Shown in pieces: positions 24,901-37,702 of a DNA stretch of 64,000 nucleotides (position 1 is the stretch's first letter; every line of letters starts with the position of its first letter). The DNA is from Zonotrichia leucophrys gambelii (taxonomy: Eukaryota > Chordata > Aves > Passeriformes > Passerellidae). A model generated the notes under the pieces. It did not search any database. It saw only the letters and a program-made list of their open reading frames with translations, and was not told where the DNA came from. Both the position numbers and the translations under genes were made by a program. The stretch covers positions 2,563,501 through 2,627,500 of the forward strand of contig NC_088174.1 in assembly GCF_028769735.1 (NCBI RefSeq), read 5' to 3'.

Positions 24901-27429
24901 GAGGCTCTTAAGGACACAGCCAAGAAATGCTCCTTTCAGGAAAGGCAACACTTTGCTTTGATATATGGACTTGTCCCACAGCTAAAATGTTATTCATTAC
25001 ACAGTTGTTGAGTTAAACCTTTACAAATAAACAAGACCATTTCCCTATCTGGGCATTCTTCTTGCAAATAAAAAATGGATTGCTTTGTTTCAGGTGAAAT
25101 CCCCTCCAAAGTGACCTGCCCAGATAACAGTGTTTACTTGAATTATTTTGCCATGCAATTATGTTGTTTTCCATCCACAGTCTAGCTGAGATCCAAGATC
25201 CAAGATCACTCTGTTGCCATTGGATTGTGATATTGGACCAGCATTTGCAAAGGACATTTTATCCCACCAGGGCACAATATCTCAAATATCTCAGCCATCT
25301 CTCTATAGTGTGATGGATCATCCCTGTCTTTCCTTTTTGGCTACACAGGGAACCCTGACAAACAGAAATCTAAATCTTCTATGTGGAACTCTGGCTGATT
25401 GCCTGATCTCTTTTAAACTGGCTGCTGACATTAAGGAAATCCATCCTTCTCAGAAAAAAAAAGGTTAAAACTGATCATCAGGAGTTATCTTCAGTGTTAA
25501 GGACCTTTTGTTTGCAAATACAAGCTCTTGGCTCTTTTTTGAGACCTCTGATATTTGTGTGTTTGTGTTAAACATCTTCACTAAATTCTTAGCTAATTGT
25601 TCTGCTCTGGGACCATATAGGAGTTAAGACATCCTTTTTTTTTTATTCATTCTCCTTCCTAACAAACTGATTAAATTAGGCCTAAGCCCACACATTTTTG
25701 TAAACCAAGTTTTGATACCAAATTGTCCCAATGGGTAGACTGCTTTTGTAGCATTATTTTTACCTTTCTCTTGAAATGAAATATCTCTTTCTTTCTAAAA
25801 CATTAATGAAACTCTTTGCAGTAATAAGCACCTTTACCAAGGCAGCTTTCAAAGGGCTGTGCAGTGACAGGATCGAGTTTCACTGTGAAATTTGGGACGG
25901 TGGAGCCATGACAGACACAGTTACACAGTAGGTTAGACCCTAGATGACAATCCAGGACAGATAAAAAGTAATCCTTCCTCTGTCTTTCTGCACCTTCTTT
26001 CTCCTATTTTCTTTTTTTTTACCTCTATAATCACCTGATCATACATAAACCCAGACTATTCCACTTCCTCACAAATGTTACTAGGTTGCTGTGCCATTAT
26101 TAGCAAAGTGACATTAATTTCAGGATTTTCAAACCCAGTGTAGAATGAAAAAGTAGCCCAAAGTCAGAGAAACTGGTTGCCAAGACAAAAAAAAAAAAAA
26201 AGACAAAGAAAAAGACTAAAAAATAAAATACATGTAGCAAAAATTACTATGATAAAAATTACAGATTTAGAGCCCAAGTTTGTGATCAAAGGTCTCTAAG
26301 TTGCTATCACATAAAAGCTCTGCTCTGTTGTGGAGGAACATTACAGCTCCTCTATTGTTCTCAAACAGCTCAGGTCAAAGAAGTAGCATAGCAAATCAAT
26401 TAATGTCCTACCTGCCTCCCTCACTAATTAGAGACTCAGCCTCTCTCTCTGCTCTTGATATTTGAAACTTCTCAGAAGATGAAGATTAAAGTAGCAGCTC
26501 TCAGACTTTTCCAGAGGGTTTCCTTTTTAAGCCTTACCTTCCCTGACAAGTATGGATTCAGTTGAGGTGAAAGAGCATTAGGAAATTTTACCATCTCTGC
26601 TGCTTTTATTTATTTTTATTCACCCCCCTAACCACAGTCTGTTAAACACTTCCACAAAAGAACATCTTTATTATCTTACTCCAATTCTGGTTCTAAAAAT
26701 ATTCAGATAATCCGGAATATTGAACCTAATTGCTCTAAAACCTAATTATTCATGTTCCTCCCGGTTCCAGGAAATGTGGCCACAGTACACCTACAGTAAA
26801 GGTCCCATCAACATCCCTGGTTTTGTAATCACCTTTCAGATATTAACCAACATTGTCCTTCTTTTTCCATAAGAGGAATTCTTCAGTCCGTGTGTCTGAA
26901 TTCCCACTGGACCATTTAGACAGATGTTTTCTACTCTGTCTCCTGGTCATGCCACTCTGAACAATGAGGACATGGACAGTCTGTCATTGTGATTTGGTTT
27001 CCTATATTTTCCATATCCAAGACAGAGCAAAACTTTCCTTTTACTGTCCCTTTTTTAGGCATGGGGACCATCCACCAGGGATCTAACCCAATGTAATTTT
27101 CAAATACACAGGGTTTTGTTTCCATTACACCACTTGTCTGTGTGTAATAGAAGAATTTGCTCAGCTTCTTGGACAAGCACAAGATTTGCATAATCACACA
27201 CAATTAAATGCAATTAAATGGACTGAACCCTGCACACCTGTGTATCACACACGAGTGAGGCTTCTGGGCACATGAAAACTGCTCTGGAGCGATCAGAGCA
27301 CGATGACACCTGGTAAATGCCTGGATGTACAAACCTGAGAGATGAAAGCAGGAGTGTTTTTGCACGAATTCTGGGTTTGGAAGGGTTAATCTAGGGCTTC
27401 AATCTCCTTTGAACACAGCATTTACGAAC
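18948..27429. other. 8.5 kb of unique non-coding sequence
   Basis: No gene recognised. Contents seen: an A run at 22593-22607, a TA/TG microsatellite at 23266-23317, and an A run at 26187-26201. The segment at 25094-25183 follows a fair acceptor-like TTTGTTTCAG and stays open for 29 codons before a stop, but nothing else supports an exon. The remaining open frames are short and overlap on both strands. Confidence 0.55.
23266..23317. repeat. TA/TG microsatellite
   Basis: TATATATAATATATATGTAT then an interrupted TGTGTTTGTGTGTGTAT run. Confidence 0.85.
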
Positions 27430-27796
27430 CATATCACACACCAGACCGTGCACTTGCAGCGTTCAGCGAAGCCGGCAGGAGCCATCCGCACAGCACCTGA
27501 GTTAAAATCCATTATTTACATTGCGCAAAGCAAATAACTCACACAACCACTGCCATGGCACCGCGGGACTGCCCCGCACACACAGCCGCTTCTCCAGAGC
27601 TGGTTGTGCACGTCTTGGGAGCAGCTGAGCCTCGAACCATTCTCAGACATAAATCAGTGTTTTCTTAACCTGCCCGTGCCCTGCTGTGAGCGGGAGCCGG
27701 GGAAGGAGCCGCGATCCCGGCACGGCCGAGGGGATTTGGGCGCTGTCCGTCCAGCTCTGCCGCTCCCGATCCCAACTGCCAGTCTGCGGCTCTGCC
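27430..27796. promoter_or_regulatory. CpG-rich block next to a minisatellite
   Basis: About two dozen CpG dinucleotides occur in roughly 350 bp, against sparse CpG in the surrounding kilobases. Examples are GCGAAGCCGGC near 27466 and AGCCGCGATCCCGGCACGGC near 27709. This resembles a small CpG island, which in birds can mark a promoter, but no TATA box, exon or clear start site is visible. It may simply be the GC-rich flank of the repeat array that follows at 27797. Confidence 0.35.
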
Positions 27797-28600
27797 CGGG
27801 TCCCAAACCGTGCCCGGCTCCTGCTGGCTCCACCGGCCCCAAACCTGCCCAGCTCCTGCTGGGCTCTGCCCGACCCCAAACCGTGCCCGGCTCCTGCTGG
27901 GCTCTGCCAGACCCCAAACTGCGTCTGGGCTGCCCGGCCCCAAACCTGCCCGGCTCCTGCTGGCGTACCGGCCCCAAACCTGCCCAGCTCCTGCCGGGCT
28001 CTGCCCGGCCCCAAACCGTGCCCAGCTCCTGCTGGGCTGTGCCCGGCCCCAAACCTGCCCAGCTCCTGCGGGCTCTGCCGGCCCCAAACCCTGCCCAGCT
28101 CCTGCCGGGCTCTGCCAGACCCCAAACCGTGCCCGGCTCCTGCTGGGCTGTGCCCGGCCCCAAACCGTGCCCAGCTCCTGCCGGGCTCTGCCCGACCCCA
28201 AACCTGCCCAGCTCCTGCTGGGCTCTGCCCGACCCCAAACCTGCCCAGCTCCTGCTGGGCTCTGCCCGACCCCAAACCGTGCCCAGCTCCTGCTGGGCTG
28301 TGCCCGGCCCCAAACCGTGCCCGGCTCCAAACCTGCCAGCTCCTGCTGGCTCTGCCGGCCCCAAACCTGCCAGCTCCTGCTGGCTCTGCGACCCAAACAG
28401 TGCCCAGCTCCTGCCGGGCTGTGCCCGGCCCCAAATGCCGCTCCTGCCGGGCTCTGCCCGGCCCCAAACCTGCCCAGCTCCTGCCGGGCTCTGCCCGGCC
28501 CCAAACCTGCCCAGCTCCTGCTGGGCTGTGCCGTCCAAACCGTGCCGCTCCTGCGGCTCTGCCGGCCCAAACCTGCCCAGCTCCACATCGTGCCCAGCAC
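27797..28600. repeat. GC-rich minisatellite, 37-38-bp unit
   Basis: About 21 copies of a unit that can be cut as CCCCAAACCGTGCCCAGCTC followed by CTGCTGGGCTCTGCCCGA (38 bp; 37 when CCGTG is CCTG). Some copies are shortened. Most units hold an inverted repeat GCCCAGC-TCCT-GCTGGGC, a 7-bp stem with a 4-nt loop. Variant sites are CAGC/CGGC on the left arm, GCTGGG/GCCGGG on the right arm, and CTCTGCC/CTGTGCC beyond it. The array lacks stop codons in several frames of both strands, so open frames of 270-358 codons appear on each. They are products of the repeat (proline, alanine and glycine rich), not genes. The minus strand is G-rich with spaced GGG runs and could form G-quadruplexes. Confidence 0.95.
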
Positions 28601-28964
28601 AGCCCAGGGAAGGGCAGAGCTGCCCCTGCTCTATGTGCTCATCCTTTCAGGGTGTTCATCAAGAAGCTGAGCAAGAATAGCAAGCAGAGCCCAGCAGGGT
28701 GAGGATTATTCTTGACAAGTCTCAAATAAACTACTTTCTTTTTCTTTTTTCTCAGTTTAGATAACTTTTTAAATGTATTTTATTGCTAAAGGTTTCTTCA
28801 TTTCTTCCTGATTTCCAACTATCTGGAAGTTAAAAGTTTTAAAAGTACATTAGATTGAGTCAGTCCCCCACCCCCAATTTATCTCAGCCTCAAACATCTT
28901 AACAGGTTCCAGTTACCATACTGGTTGACTGATTTATTTTAACTGGACCCTTACACACAGTAGC
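28601..28964. other. Unique sequence between minisatellite and CR1
   Basis: Returns to AT-rich unique sequence. A long pyrimidine run ending TTTTTTCTCAG at about 28755 looks like a splice acceptor, but what follows is AT-rich and shows no exon that I can support. Confidence 0.5.
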
Positions 28965-29181
28965 CTTTAGGTTAGGAAGGAATTGTTCCCTGGCACGGTG
29001 GGCAGGCCCTGGCACAGGTGCCCAGAGCAGCTGCCCCTGGATCCCTGGCAGTGCCCAAGGCCAGGCTGGACATTGGGGCTGGAGCAGCCTGGGACAGTGG
29101 GAGGTGTCCCTGCCCAGGGCAGGGGGGGCACTGGGTGAGCTTTGAGGTCCCTCCAACCCAAACCATTCCATGATTCTCTGA
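28965..29181 (+). mobile_element. CR1-type LINE, 3' end
   Basis: About 215 bp matches the CR1 3' region in sense orientation. It has CCCTGGCACAGGTGCCCAGA, then AAGGCCAGGCTGGACATTGG, GGTGTCCCTGCCCAGGGCAG, and a terminal TCCAACCCAAACCATTCCAT followed by one ATTCTCTG unit, like the ATTCTATG tail typical of CR1. It is 5'-truncated and non-coding. Open frames on its minus strand are artefacts. Assignment is from memory of the consensus; subfamily unknown. Confidence 0.9.
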
Positions 29182-32100
29182 AACTCTCACTTAATGGTCC
29201 AGATTTATCTCAAGTGTTTATCAGCTCCAAGCTGGAATAACAGTTTCAAGAAACTGGTGGGGGCTTCATCCATTAAACCACAGTTAGGGAACAGTCAGCA
29301 AAGGCTTCATTACCCAATGTTTAAGATTAATGATGTAATTGCATCATAAGCTAATAAATAATTGATATCTAGAGGGAAATTCTGACATCATTCAGAAATG
29401 CAAGTCTGCCTAGTGATCTTTCTCTAAGAGCAGATTTTAGACAGAAAGGTGAATTTTAGTTCTAACTTGTCCTAAATCTTTCTTAGATGACACCTCGAAC
29501 AGTACAAAATGTTTTAATAGAAAACAAGTAACTCTAGCAAGATGACTGTATAATTATAAAATATTCTGATTTTCCAAAAGCAGATGGAAAAAGCTTATGC
29601 TGAAAGACATTTTTCAGGAAATGTTAGAAACATCTCCTCAATGGATTTCATGTTGACAGAAACATGAAATGATATAATGAAAAAGGACAGAATCCAATTA
29701 TTCTAATATTTTATTTCTATCAGAGGCCAATTTTAGGCATTCCAGGGAAAGGCAGAAAACCATTTCTGAACAATACAGGAAGTCAATGGAAGAATATAAA
29801 CCAGAGCAGGTGTTGGAAAATTGTATCTGCCCTTTTTTCTGTTTGTTGTCCAAAAATGCAAATTGCTTTTTACCAGAAACCTTCCAGCTACATTTTAGCT
29901 TGACAAAATTTAGCATCTATTCATGCTAGTGCTGAGAGAGAAAGCCATAAATGTCAGCATACAGCAGTTTGGATTTTATAATCACATGTCTCTCAACATC
30001 CTTCTACATAATGCCTAGGACCAGGTAATTACAGCACAATTTTAAAAAGTCTCCTAATTAAATAAAATTAGGATAGAAAAAATAGAGAAGTAAGGAAACT
30101 TATGTATTGGGGCTGCCAAATATGGATAATTTGCCCCATTTTCTTTAGCAACTGAAATATGTAAACACCAAAGCTACAAAAAAATCAGCAATTTATACTC
30201 ACATGTAAGATGTAAGATTTAACATTTATAAGGCATCTCTGCTTTCTTAATGACATAAATAGTCAGAGCTATGAAGTCTAGAAAGTTCCTATTTGCACAG
30301 TCCTTAACAAAATCCTTTCCATGTTAAAGTCACTCTCACCCAGTCCTCAAACCAACACAATTTTCTCAATTCCTGCATCCAGAAGAATGAAACTACAGAA
30401 CTCACATCCTTCAGTACCTCTCCAAAAGTCCCTGTCCCACCCCACCTCTTCACTGGATATGAACTGGCCTCCATTTCATGCAGCTTTGGTGCATTTTAGC
30501 TACCTCAGGCTGGGCTCTGAAGTGCTCACATGAGCATCTGATGTGGCTTTGTACCTAAATATCCAAGTGAAAGGAAACCAGAACTGCCAGAGTGGAAGGA
30601 CTGGTATAAATCTAAAAGGAGCAGCAAAATTCTCTCTCTTTTTTTTTATAAATATGAAATAAGTGGGATTCCTATAATCTGGCATTCACCTAAAGTTGTT
30701 GCACTGCAAGTTTGACAGATATTAATGCAGTACCTGGACAGCATTCCAGAGTTATAAAGTCTTCTATAGATTACCCAAGAATTTCAAAAGAAGGAAGAAT
30801 ATTCATTCTACCCTATATGAAGTTGAAGATTTTTCTTGCAAGTGTGGTAAATATACATTTTCCATTCTGGGTGCTTTATTTTATTTCCAGAGCTGGACAG
30901 TCTTGGTTATCCACAATATCTTGCATCCGTTTGGGAATTGCTTGCACAAGATTCCCCTGCTGACAGTTCCCATTAGCACACATTCATTTATACATACCTT
31001 TTTTTTTTTTTTTTTTTTTTTTTTTGGCATTTGTGAAATTCCTTTCTTCAAGTGGATATGAAAGGTTATTGCTTTAATAGTCCCTTCCCCACAGGTAGAT
31101 AAGTCTCATTCAAGGAAGCTGTCGCTCAGCATCACCACGAGATCAAAGGGGCTGCAGCAGAAAGTCTCTGAATCTGGGAGGGGTCACTTGTCCCCTAAGC
31201 CCTGGCTGGTGTTCACATCAAATGATTGTCCAGGTCCATCCCAACCACTCTGATATTGTGGCTGGAAAAATGGGATTGCCAGGAATGCTGCCTCAGGTCA
31301 GCTTACATTCTAACCAGTCACTTCATAAATTAGTGCAAAATTTATTTGATCAGTGTAACCTCCTTCTCTTGGGCACTAAAACAGACAGAAAAGCTTGGCT
31401 AGTGCCCACAGCTGGGGTGAGATGATTAACTGCATGTTCACCCAAAGTTTGCTCTGTGGCACATCTCAAACCAGAACTGGTCCCTGGCTCCTCTGAGGAG
31501 CCAGCACTGACAGTGAGCTGAAGGCAGATCCTTCCTCCTGAGCTGCAGGAGCTGTGGAAACCAAAGCAGGGGCTATAGAAGAGAGTAAGTTCTAGTCCCT
31601 AATTTCAGTGAGAATGGATATCCCATCAAGGTACTCATTTCAAACCTGTCCAAACCTCGTTGAGAAGGGCAAACTTCTTCAAACTTTTGCTAATTAGATC
31701 TGAACCCACTGACATACATGGAGTTTTGTCTGAGTGAAAACCACCAGTTTTGGCTTCTTTCTGTATTATTTATAATAAAATGTAGCAAAAGCAAGAGGTA
31801 TTGGAAAGGTGGCTCAGGGACACAATAGTCTAATAACTACTAGTCCACATATGAGGTAAAGAATACACTGAATTTATAAAACCTCTTAGTGTTAAAAAAC
31901 TCCAAATCCTTACCTGTACTATGGGGCACAACAGTTTCTGTTCTAAATGAGAGCTGAGCCCCCTCATGAAATGCAAGATCCTGCCTCAGGAAGGAACAGC
32001 CTGGAAGCCCAAGGCCAGGAAAAGAGCCGTGGACTCTCTTGTCTTTCCTTGATCACAAGGCAGTGCTTCCCTTGACTTTGGACAGAAAAGATGATACTTG

Positions 32101-33706
32101 GAAGATCTTAAAAAGTCCTTGGCATACAGCAGAATTAGGGCCAGTCAGGCTCTGTGCCCTCAGGATTTTGTGTTATCCCAATTTTAGAGGTCTGTCAAGC
32201 ACCAGGCTCCCTGAAAGGACAATTCAATTGCCCAATTTGCCTTCAGTTTTCTTCTCTCTGTAGCTGAGCCTGAGCTGGGAATTCAGCTGCAAGCACTTCA
32301 GCATTGATGATTCACTGTTTGAAGGACCTCAGGGAAGCCCTGCAGTACCTCCAGACAAAGTTCTCACCTCTGGCTTTTCTTGGCTTGCAGGTTTATTGCC
32401 CACCAGGGAGTTGAGAGGTATAATACATCAAAACACAAACTAAATTCCAGGCTTGTACATGAGCTGATGGACCCTGGAGCTCCTAATTATAATTACATAT
32501 TCATATCAGCTGAATGAGATGCTAAATCAGCCTTGATCCCACTCTGTGCCTCTGCACAAAGCCACAGCTGATGTGGATTCCCAACTGGAAGAATGGGAGG
32601 GGGTACGGGAACATCCAGCTGTTGTGCATTTGACTCAAGAAATCATTTACTTTCTGATGTGCAAAATGATGAGAATAAAATAATGTGAGCAAAATAATAT
32701 TCCCCACCCTGTGATTTACAGAAAAATTGCTAATGACCTCAAACCTAAGGCTCTAATGAAAGGACAATAATGGCAATAGTAATGGGAAGTATTGTTTAAA
32801 AGCAAGCCTTTTTTCGATTAATGCACATTTTTACACTTTGTTTCCTCCTTGAAAGTTTGGCCAAAACAAATCTTCCTGCAGTTAATTTGTCTCAGGAGTA
32901 AAAGGGTCGATGCAGCATTACATGGTCATGCTCTGGATCCCAATAAAAGAGTTGTTACCATAGCAAAAAGTATTGTTGCAAAGACAACACATACAACGTA
33001 AGATTAAAGAAAAAACCTCCAGAAATACTCACAATAATACTTACAACACTTACTTACAACATAAGATACTCTGTCCTAATTACATCAAATGAGACTTTGC
33101 TACTGCTGTGATACTGACTCCTTTAAGACCCATTTTTCAAAAGGCAAATGTCTAAATTATTTGGGATCTTTCAAAATTGGAAAAATCACTTTTAAAATTA
33201 TGTACATCATAATGGCCTGAGGCTTGTCAAGGATTGGAAAAAAAAACATTGTGTAAGATCTGTACATAACTTGTAAAAAAAGGCAGGTCATACCTTATAC
33301 TCTGGGTTAACTTCAGGAAACAGAGGAATGAAGGGGAAAAAAGGCTGAGAAATATGAATGGAAAGACAAGGCAGCAGAAATCAGTGGAGATGCTCATGCA
33401 GCTTGGCATGCCAGCATTGTTCAGCAAGCATTTTGATAAAAGGTAGTTTTAAAAGTTACAAATAATAAACTGTGAGCTTTGTAAGCTTTCTTAGACACCT
33501 CAGATCACAAGAGAAAGCATGGAAATAATTGCAGGAGCAGAATTCCCACGTGGGAAAAGCTTGCACTGCTGGGAAGTGAAGACAGCTGAAAATGATGCAG
33601 CACCAGCTGAGACACAGAACAAGTGGAAGAGAGAAGAGCAAGACAGCAGAAGGTGTGAAATAGGATGAAGAGCCAGGAAAATTATCTAAGGAGCAGAGTT
33701 TGAAGG
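29182..33706. other. 4.5 kb of unique non-coding sequence
   Basis: No gene recognised. The only clear simple repeat is the 27-T run at 30999-31025. Near 33025-33065 there is a short imperfect repetition of ACTTACAAC-like words. Open frames are all under 100 codons. Confidence 0.6.
30999..31025. repeat. Poly-T run, 27 bases
   Basis: An uninterrupted run of 27 T. It could be the reversed A-tail of a retroposed sequence, but I do not recognise a retroposon beside it. Confidence 0.9.
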
Positions 33707-34173
33707 TGATGCCTCAGGTTTAGCTTTTATATTTTTCAGATTTTGTGCTGATTTAGTGTTTACATTTGCTTTAGTCTGGGCTTCATATGAGGGAATGCTG
33801 AGATCTCTTCACAGAACAGAGAGACAAAACAATTCCTGCTCCAGCTGGGGATCAAGGACAAATGACCCAAATCTCAGGCCCAAGAGCACAAACAATGTGG
33901 GCTGAAGAGAGAAAACAAGCAGGATGGGACTTCATAACATAAAGCTGGAATTGGACAAATTAACTCCAATATGCAAATGGAGCAGAACTTATAAAAGTGA
34001 GAGACGCTGTGACTGTTTGTGCATTTTGTGACCATTTTGGTTCATCTTGGGTGCAGCCCTGGCTGGGCTCTTGTGCTGCCCCAGGTGGATCCCTTGAGGC
34101 CTTTTAATTAATCCCTGCTTTATTCTTTAGCTCTGTCCAGCCTCTGTTATAACTCAGCCTTCCCAAGGCATCA
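33707..34173 (+). mobile_element. Solo LTR, TGATGCC...GGCATCA family, copy 1
   Basis: This 467-bp element begins TGATGCCTCAGG and ends AAGGCATCA, so its ends form a 7-bp inverted repeat within TG...CA. The last four bases before it and the first four after it are both AAGG, a 4-bp target duplication. Inside are an octamer ATGCAAAT (33971-33978) and a TATAAAAG box (33990-33997), in promoter order. It aligns along its length with the element at 43515. No retroviral internal genes flank it. A 4-bp duplication suggests a gamma-type (ERV1) element; that class call is inference. Confidence 0.85.
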
Positions 34174-35582
34174 AAGGGATTGTGAGAGGGTGAAGCTGGC
34201 AAGAGCAGGAGCTGTGGGAGGGCTCTGCCTTGGTAAAACCCGAGCCAAGAGGAGCCCAGAAACACCTCTGCAATGAGGGCACCTGGTGATGGACAGGGCA
34301 GAGGCTCTGCATGCCCTGTTGAAGAGCCAGAAGGATTTTCCCAGGGCCAGCCTGTGCCAGACTAGAGAAGAGATGAAAAAGACACCAAGATTCAGCCTTC
34401 AGCAATAGGAGAATGTTCTGTCTGCTCATGGGAGTGAAAGGAAAGGGGAATGCAACAGAAAGTGTAAATGTAGGGACTAGGATTTGAGGGAAATGTTCTA
34501 ACAAAGGGAACAAAACAGAAATGGGAAAAATCGAGGTATGAGGGAAGGAGAGCAGCAAAGGAGTTCACTGAAGAGGGCAGCGATGAGATGGGAAATGGGA
34601 ACATGGTGTGGGAGGCACAGGGTGAAAGCTGTAGGTCAATGGCAAATGGACATAAATGAACAGTTACACACCTCAAGGTATTAAAATAATGTTTAAATTC
34701 TTAATTAACCATTATAAGACCTTTGACTTCACATTGTAGGGATTGTTTTAATAGTTTGTAGAGAGAAGGGGGGTGTTTATGGACTTGAAGAAATCCTTGA
34801 AAAAGCTTACACTGCAAATCAAGTGTCAGGAGGCAGAATCCCGTCCCTGGAGGTGGTCAGCCTGCCCAGGATACACAGCACACTCTGCCTGATTTGCCAC
34901 TACAAAGAGATGCAGACATAACCCTCCTCTCTGGGTTTCAGGTGCAGAGGTGTAATGATGATAAAGCACTTCTGTCCCTGTTTCTCTGCACTGTCTCCAG
35001 ATCATCCTTTCCAATTTCCCAGTACTGTTTTTTCTAAGGTTTTTATATCCTTGCCTTCCCAAATTCCTTTTGTTTCCTTTACCACTCTTCTCTTGCCCTG
35101 CCATTCTTCCCCTCATCCACTGCCCTCCAACTTTTGTACCTCAGCAAGGCAAACCCTTCCTCTTCTCAGTGCTTAGCACAAGCCAGGAGGAGCACAGGGA
35201 GCTTAGGAGCACCAGCCATTCCCATTTTAATCTGTTCTGACCAGATTTATTACAGCTACAGTGCAACCAGGGGGATGCAAATCCTTGCCAAGGCCTCTCC
35301 AGCCCATGCTCAGTTTGTCTGCCAAGGGGGCTGCATCTGAGCTGATTCCATATCAGAGCATCCTAGTGGCACCTCCCAAAAAATACAGTTGAAAAATTCA
35401 AATTACTCTCACCTGATTATGTTAAAATTATCAGTTTTCAAATTGAGAAATAATGTTCTCACCTCCTCGCTGCAGACCATGGAGGCACCAATATTTCTCA
35501 AAATTTCTTGAGTTTCTTACATATACATACACATGGCCATAATTACCTTCATACCTACACACAGCTCTGTAAACACGGGTAA

Positions 35583-35640
35583 TTTTTTTTTGTTTGGTTG
35601 GGTTTTTTGGTTTGTTTTTTGCTGTTGTTGTTTTTTTGTT
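35583..35640. repeat. T/G-rich low-complexity tract
   Basis: Runs of T broken by single or double G, with a GCTGTTGTTG word near the end. Confidence 0.85.
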
Positions 35641-37302
35641 CCTAATTCCAGTTGGAGAAATGGCAGAGGACTTTGTGTGTAAACTCTCAAAAATATTTGC
35701 CTAAGGTAGACAGCATGGAAATCATTCTGGCCAAAATTTTAAGTTTGGCAAAGCCATAAGCAATAGAAAACAGGACCTTATAATAGAAAGTGCTGGGCAG
35801 CCTTATGGCAGACACCACAATTTGTGCTGCTTGTAAGACTTCATTTCATTAATAGGAGCTGCATGGCAGGGCTGGAATACCCTGGGGCTTCCTGTCTTTA
35901 ATTTCCTTTGAATATAATCTTGGTCTTAAGCCTTCCTTCCTAAATAACCTCTGTCTTTAATTTATTTTTTTTAAGCAAATTACAACTTAATGAGCACATA
36001 TTCTCGTAGGGCAGAGCCTCTAATTATCAAAATGACAGTGCTGCTTAGAATCTGAATTTCACAGTCATTCAATGACCAATTCCACAGGTCAGTAAATAAT
36101 TATACACCGTCCCTGCCAAAAAATAATTAAATAGGATATTATAATGCATCACTGTGTACACCTACAGCTTGCATCACTCAGTCACCTGGATGATTTTGCA
36201 GAGTTTTCATGAAGGAGGCAGCAGGGAGGTGCAGATGTGCAGCCCCAACTGGCCACACAATTAATGAACATTTAGAAGGTGTTTCTCAGCCCTTATCCAG
36301 ACACAACTGTCACAAGGGCATGTAAGAGACACCAGGATGTAGCTCACCACTCATGCATATATTAGGCAAAATTATTCTGCTAGAAATAATTTCGTATCAC
36401 TTATCTTGCTAGGAATAACTTTTAGATCCTTAGAAAGGATGGTGTAGTTTTGTAGGATTGGACTTGCAGGTTTTCTAGACTGGCACTACTTACATGTTTC
36501 CTCATCCTCTGACGAGACATAGAACAGTCACTGGCTATGAAGCCAAGGGCTTTTAAATATAAACCAATTTTGTTGCAGAGTCCTTAACTCTGAAACTTCC
36601 CAGGGCAGTCCATTTTAAACTGGAATATGGCATTTGGAATGCCTGCCAGTTGCTTTGGGCCTCTACTGCAGCATTAGTGCTCAGAAATTCCAGCACAGTT
36701 TTTTTATGCTGCCTAAAGAAATGTGCCCAACACTGACCCTAAATGCCCCCAGTATTAATCCCTGCATTTCCATTTTTCCACACATCCCATACCTGGGGGG
36801 CTGAGATCCAAGCAGTGAGCCAAGGAAAAGTGGGCACTCCCTAAACTGCTGGGGAGTTCTGAGACCACTCCTCTCCATGACCTACCCCCTCAACCCCCAT
36901 TTTTGTCTTTGCTACCGTGTGTGCAAATCCATATACATTTAGGTCTAAGAGGAAAAGAGCCATTTTCATGGTGTTCCCCCTTTGCAGAGGCCATCAAGAG
37001 GGTTTTAATTTCTTGTTCTGGTTGCAGACTGCCTGGGGTGGCTGCAGGCTGCCCCACTAAACTCTCCTAACACGGTTCTTAGTGGCCAGCAGCCTTCAGT
37101 AGTTACCAGCTTTGCACCAATGTTGAATTAGAACAGAATATTTCTTCATTCCTATGCCAATTTCCCTAATTTAACCATACAACTCCTTTACAATGTATTT
37201 TTAAGATTATTCTTTGTGTGATTTTAGGGGTTTCTGTATATAAAAAACCCACACAGCTTTTCTTTAGTGACTAACAAAATTATACAGCAATATCCTTTGA
37301 AA

Positions 37303-37332
37303 AACAACTGCCAGTTGTTTCAAGCAGTTGTT
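37303..37332. promoter_or_regulatory. Cluster of three MYB-like words
   Basis: AACAACTG (37303-37310), CAGTTGTT (37312-37319) and CAGTTGTT (37325-37332) lie within 30 bp. Each contains the MYB recognition core YAACKG or its complement, and the first two form a near-perfect palindrome. Short motifs are common by chance, so this is a weak candidate. Confidence 0.2.
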
Positions 37333-37702
37333 CAGAGTGAAAATGAGTCTAAAAACCGTAAATCATTCCTATAATTAATCAGCAAAATTATACAACAAAG
37401 CTTTTAATCCCTGCTTTGAATATGAATGAAAATTCCTGAAATACTTGAGTTGCCTTATTCAAGGTAAAGACCTGACTCGAGGAAAACTGATCCATCTTGA
37501 AAGCAAACTAGAAAATAAGGGCTACACACATCTTCATGTGTGTTAAGCTAGTCTAAGTAAAAGATGACTAACATCACCCTAGATTCAACTTTCCGCAGCA
37601 ATTAGCTAAAGTATCTCAATTTATCTTTCCCTGACAGTTTATGATTTTAAGGAAATTTGAGATGTTTGGGTTGTTGGGTTTTTTCCCCTTTTAATGGACA
37701 TT

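Noticed and set aside
25094..25183. Terminal coding exon after TTTGTTTCAG
   Set aside because: The frame is open for 29 codons only, with no protein recognised and no upstream exon found. A single acceptor-like site is weak evidence.
27604..28702. Open frames of 270-358 codons on both strands
   Set aside because: They lie in a minisatellite whose units lack stops in most frames; several frames on both strands are open at once and the products are simple proline/alanine/glycine repeats. This is an artefact of the array.
34820..34920. Third CR1 fragment
   Set aside because: Only a short CCCTGGAGGTGGTCAG-like word matches; the following sequence does not continue along the CR1 3' region.
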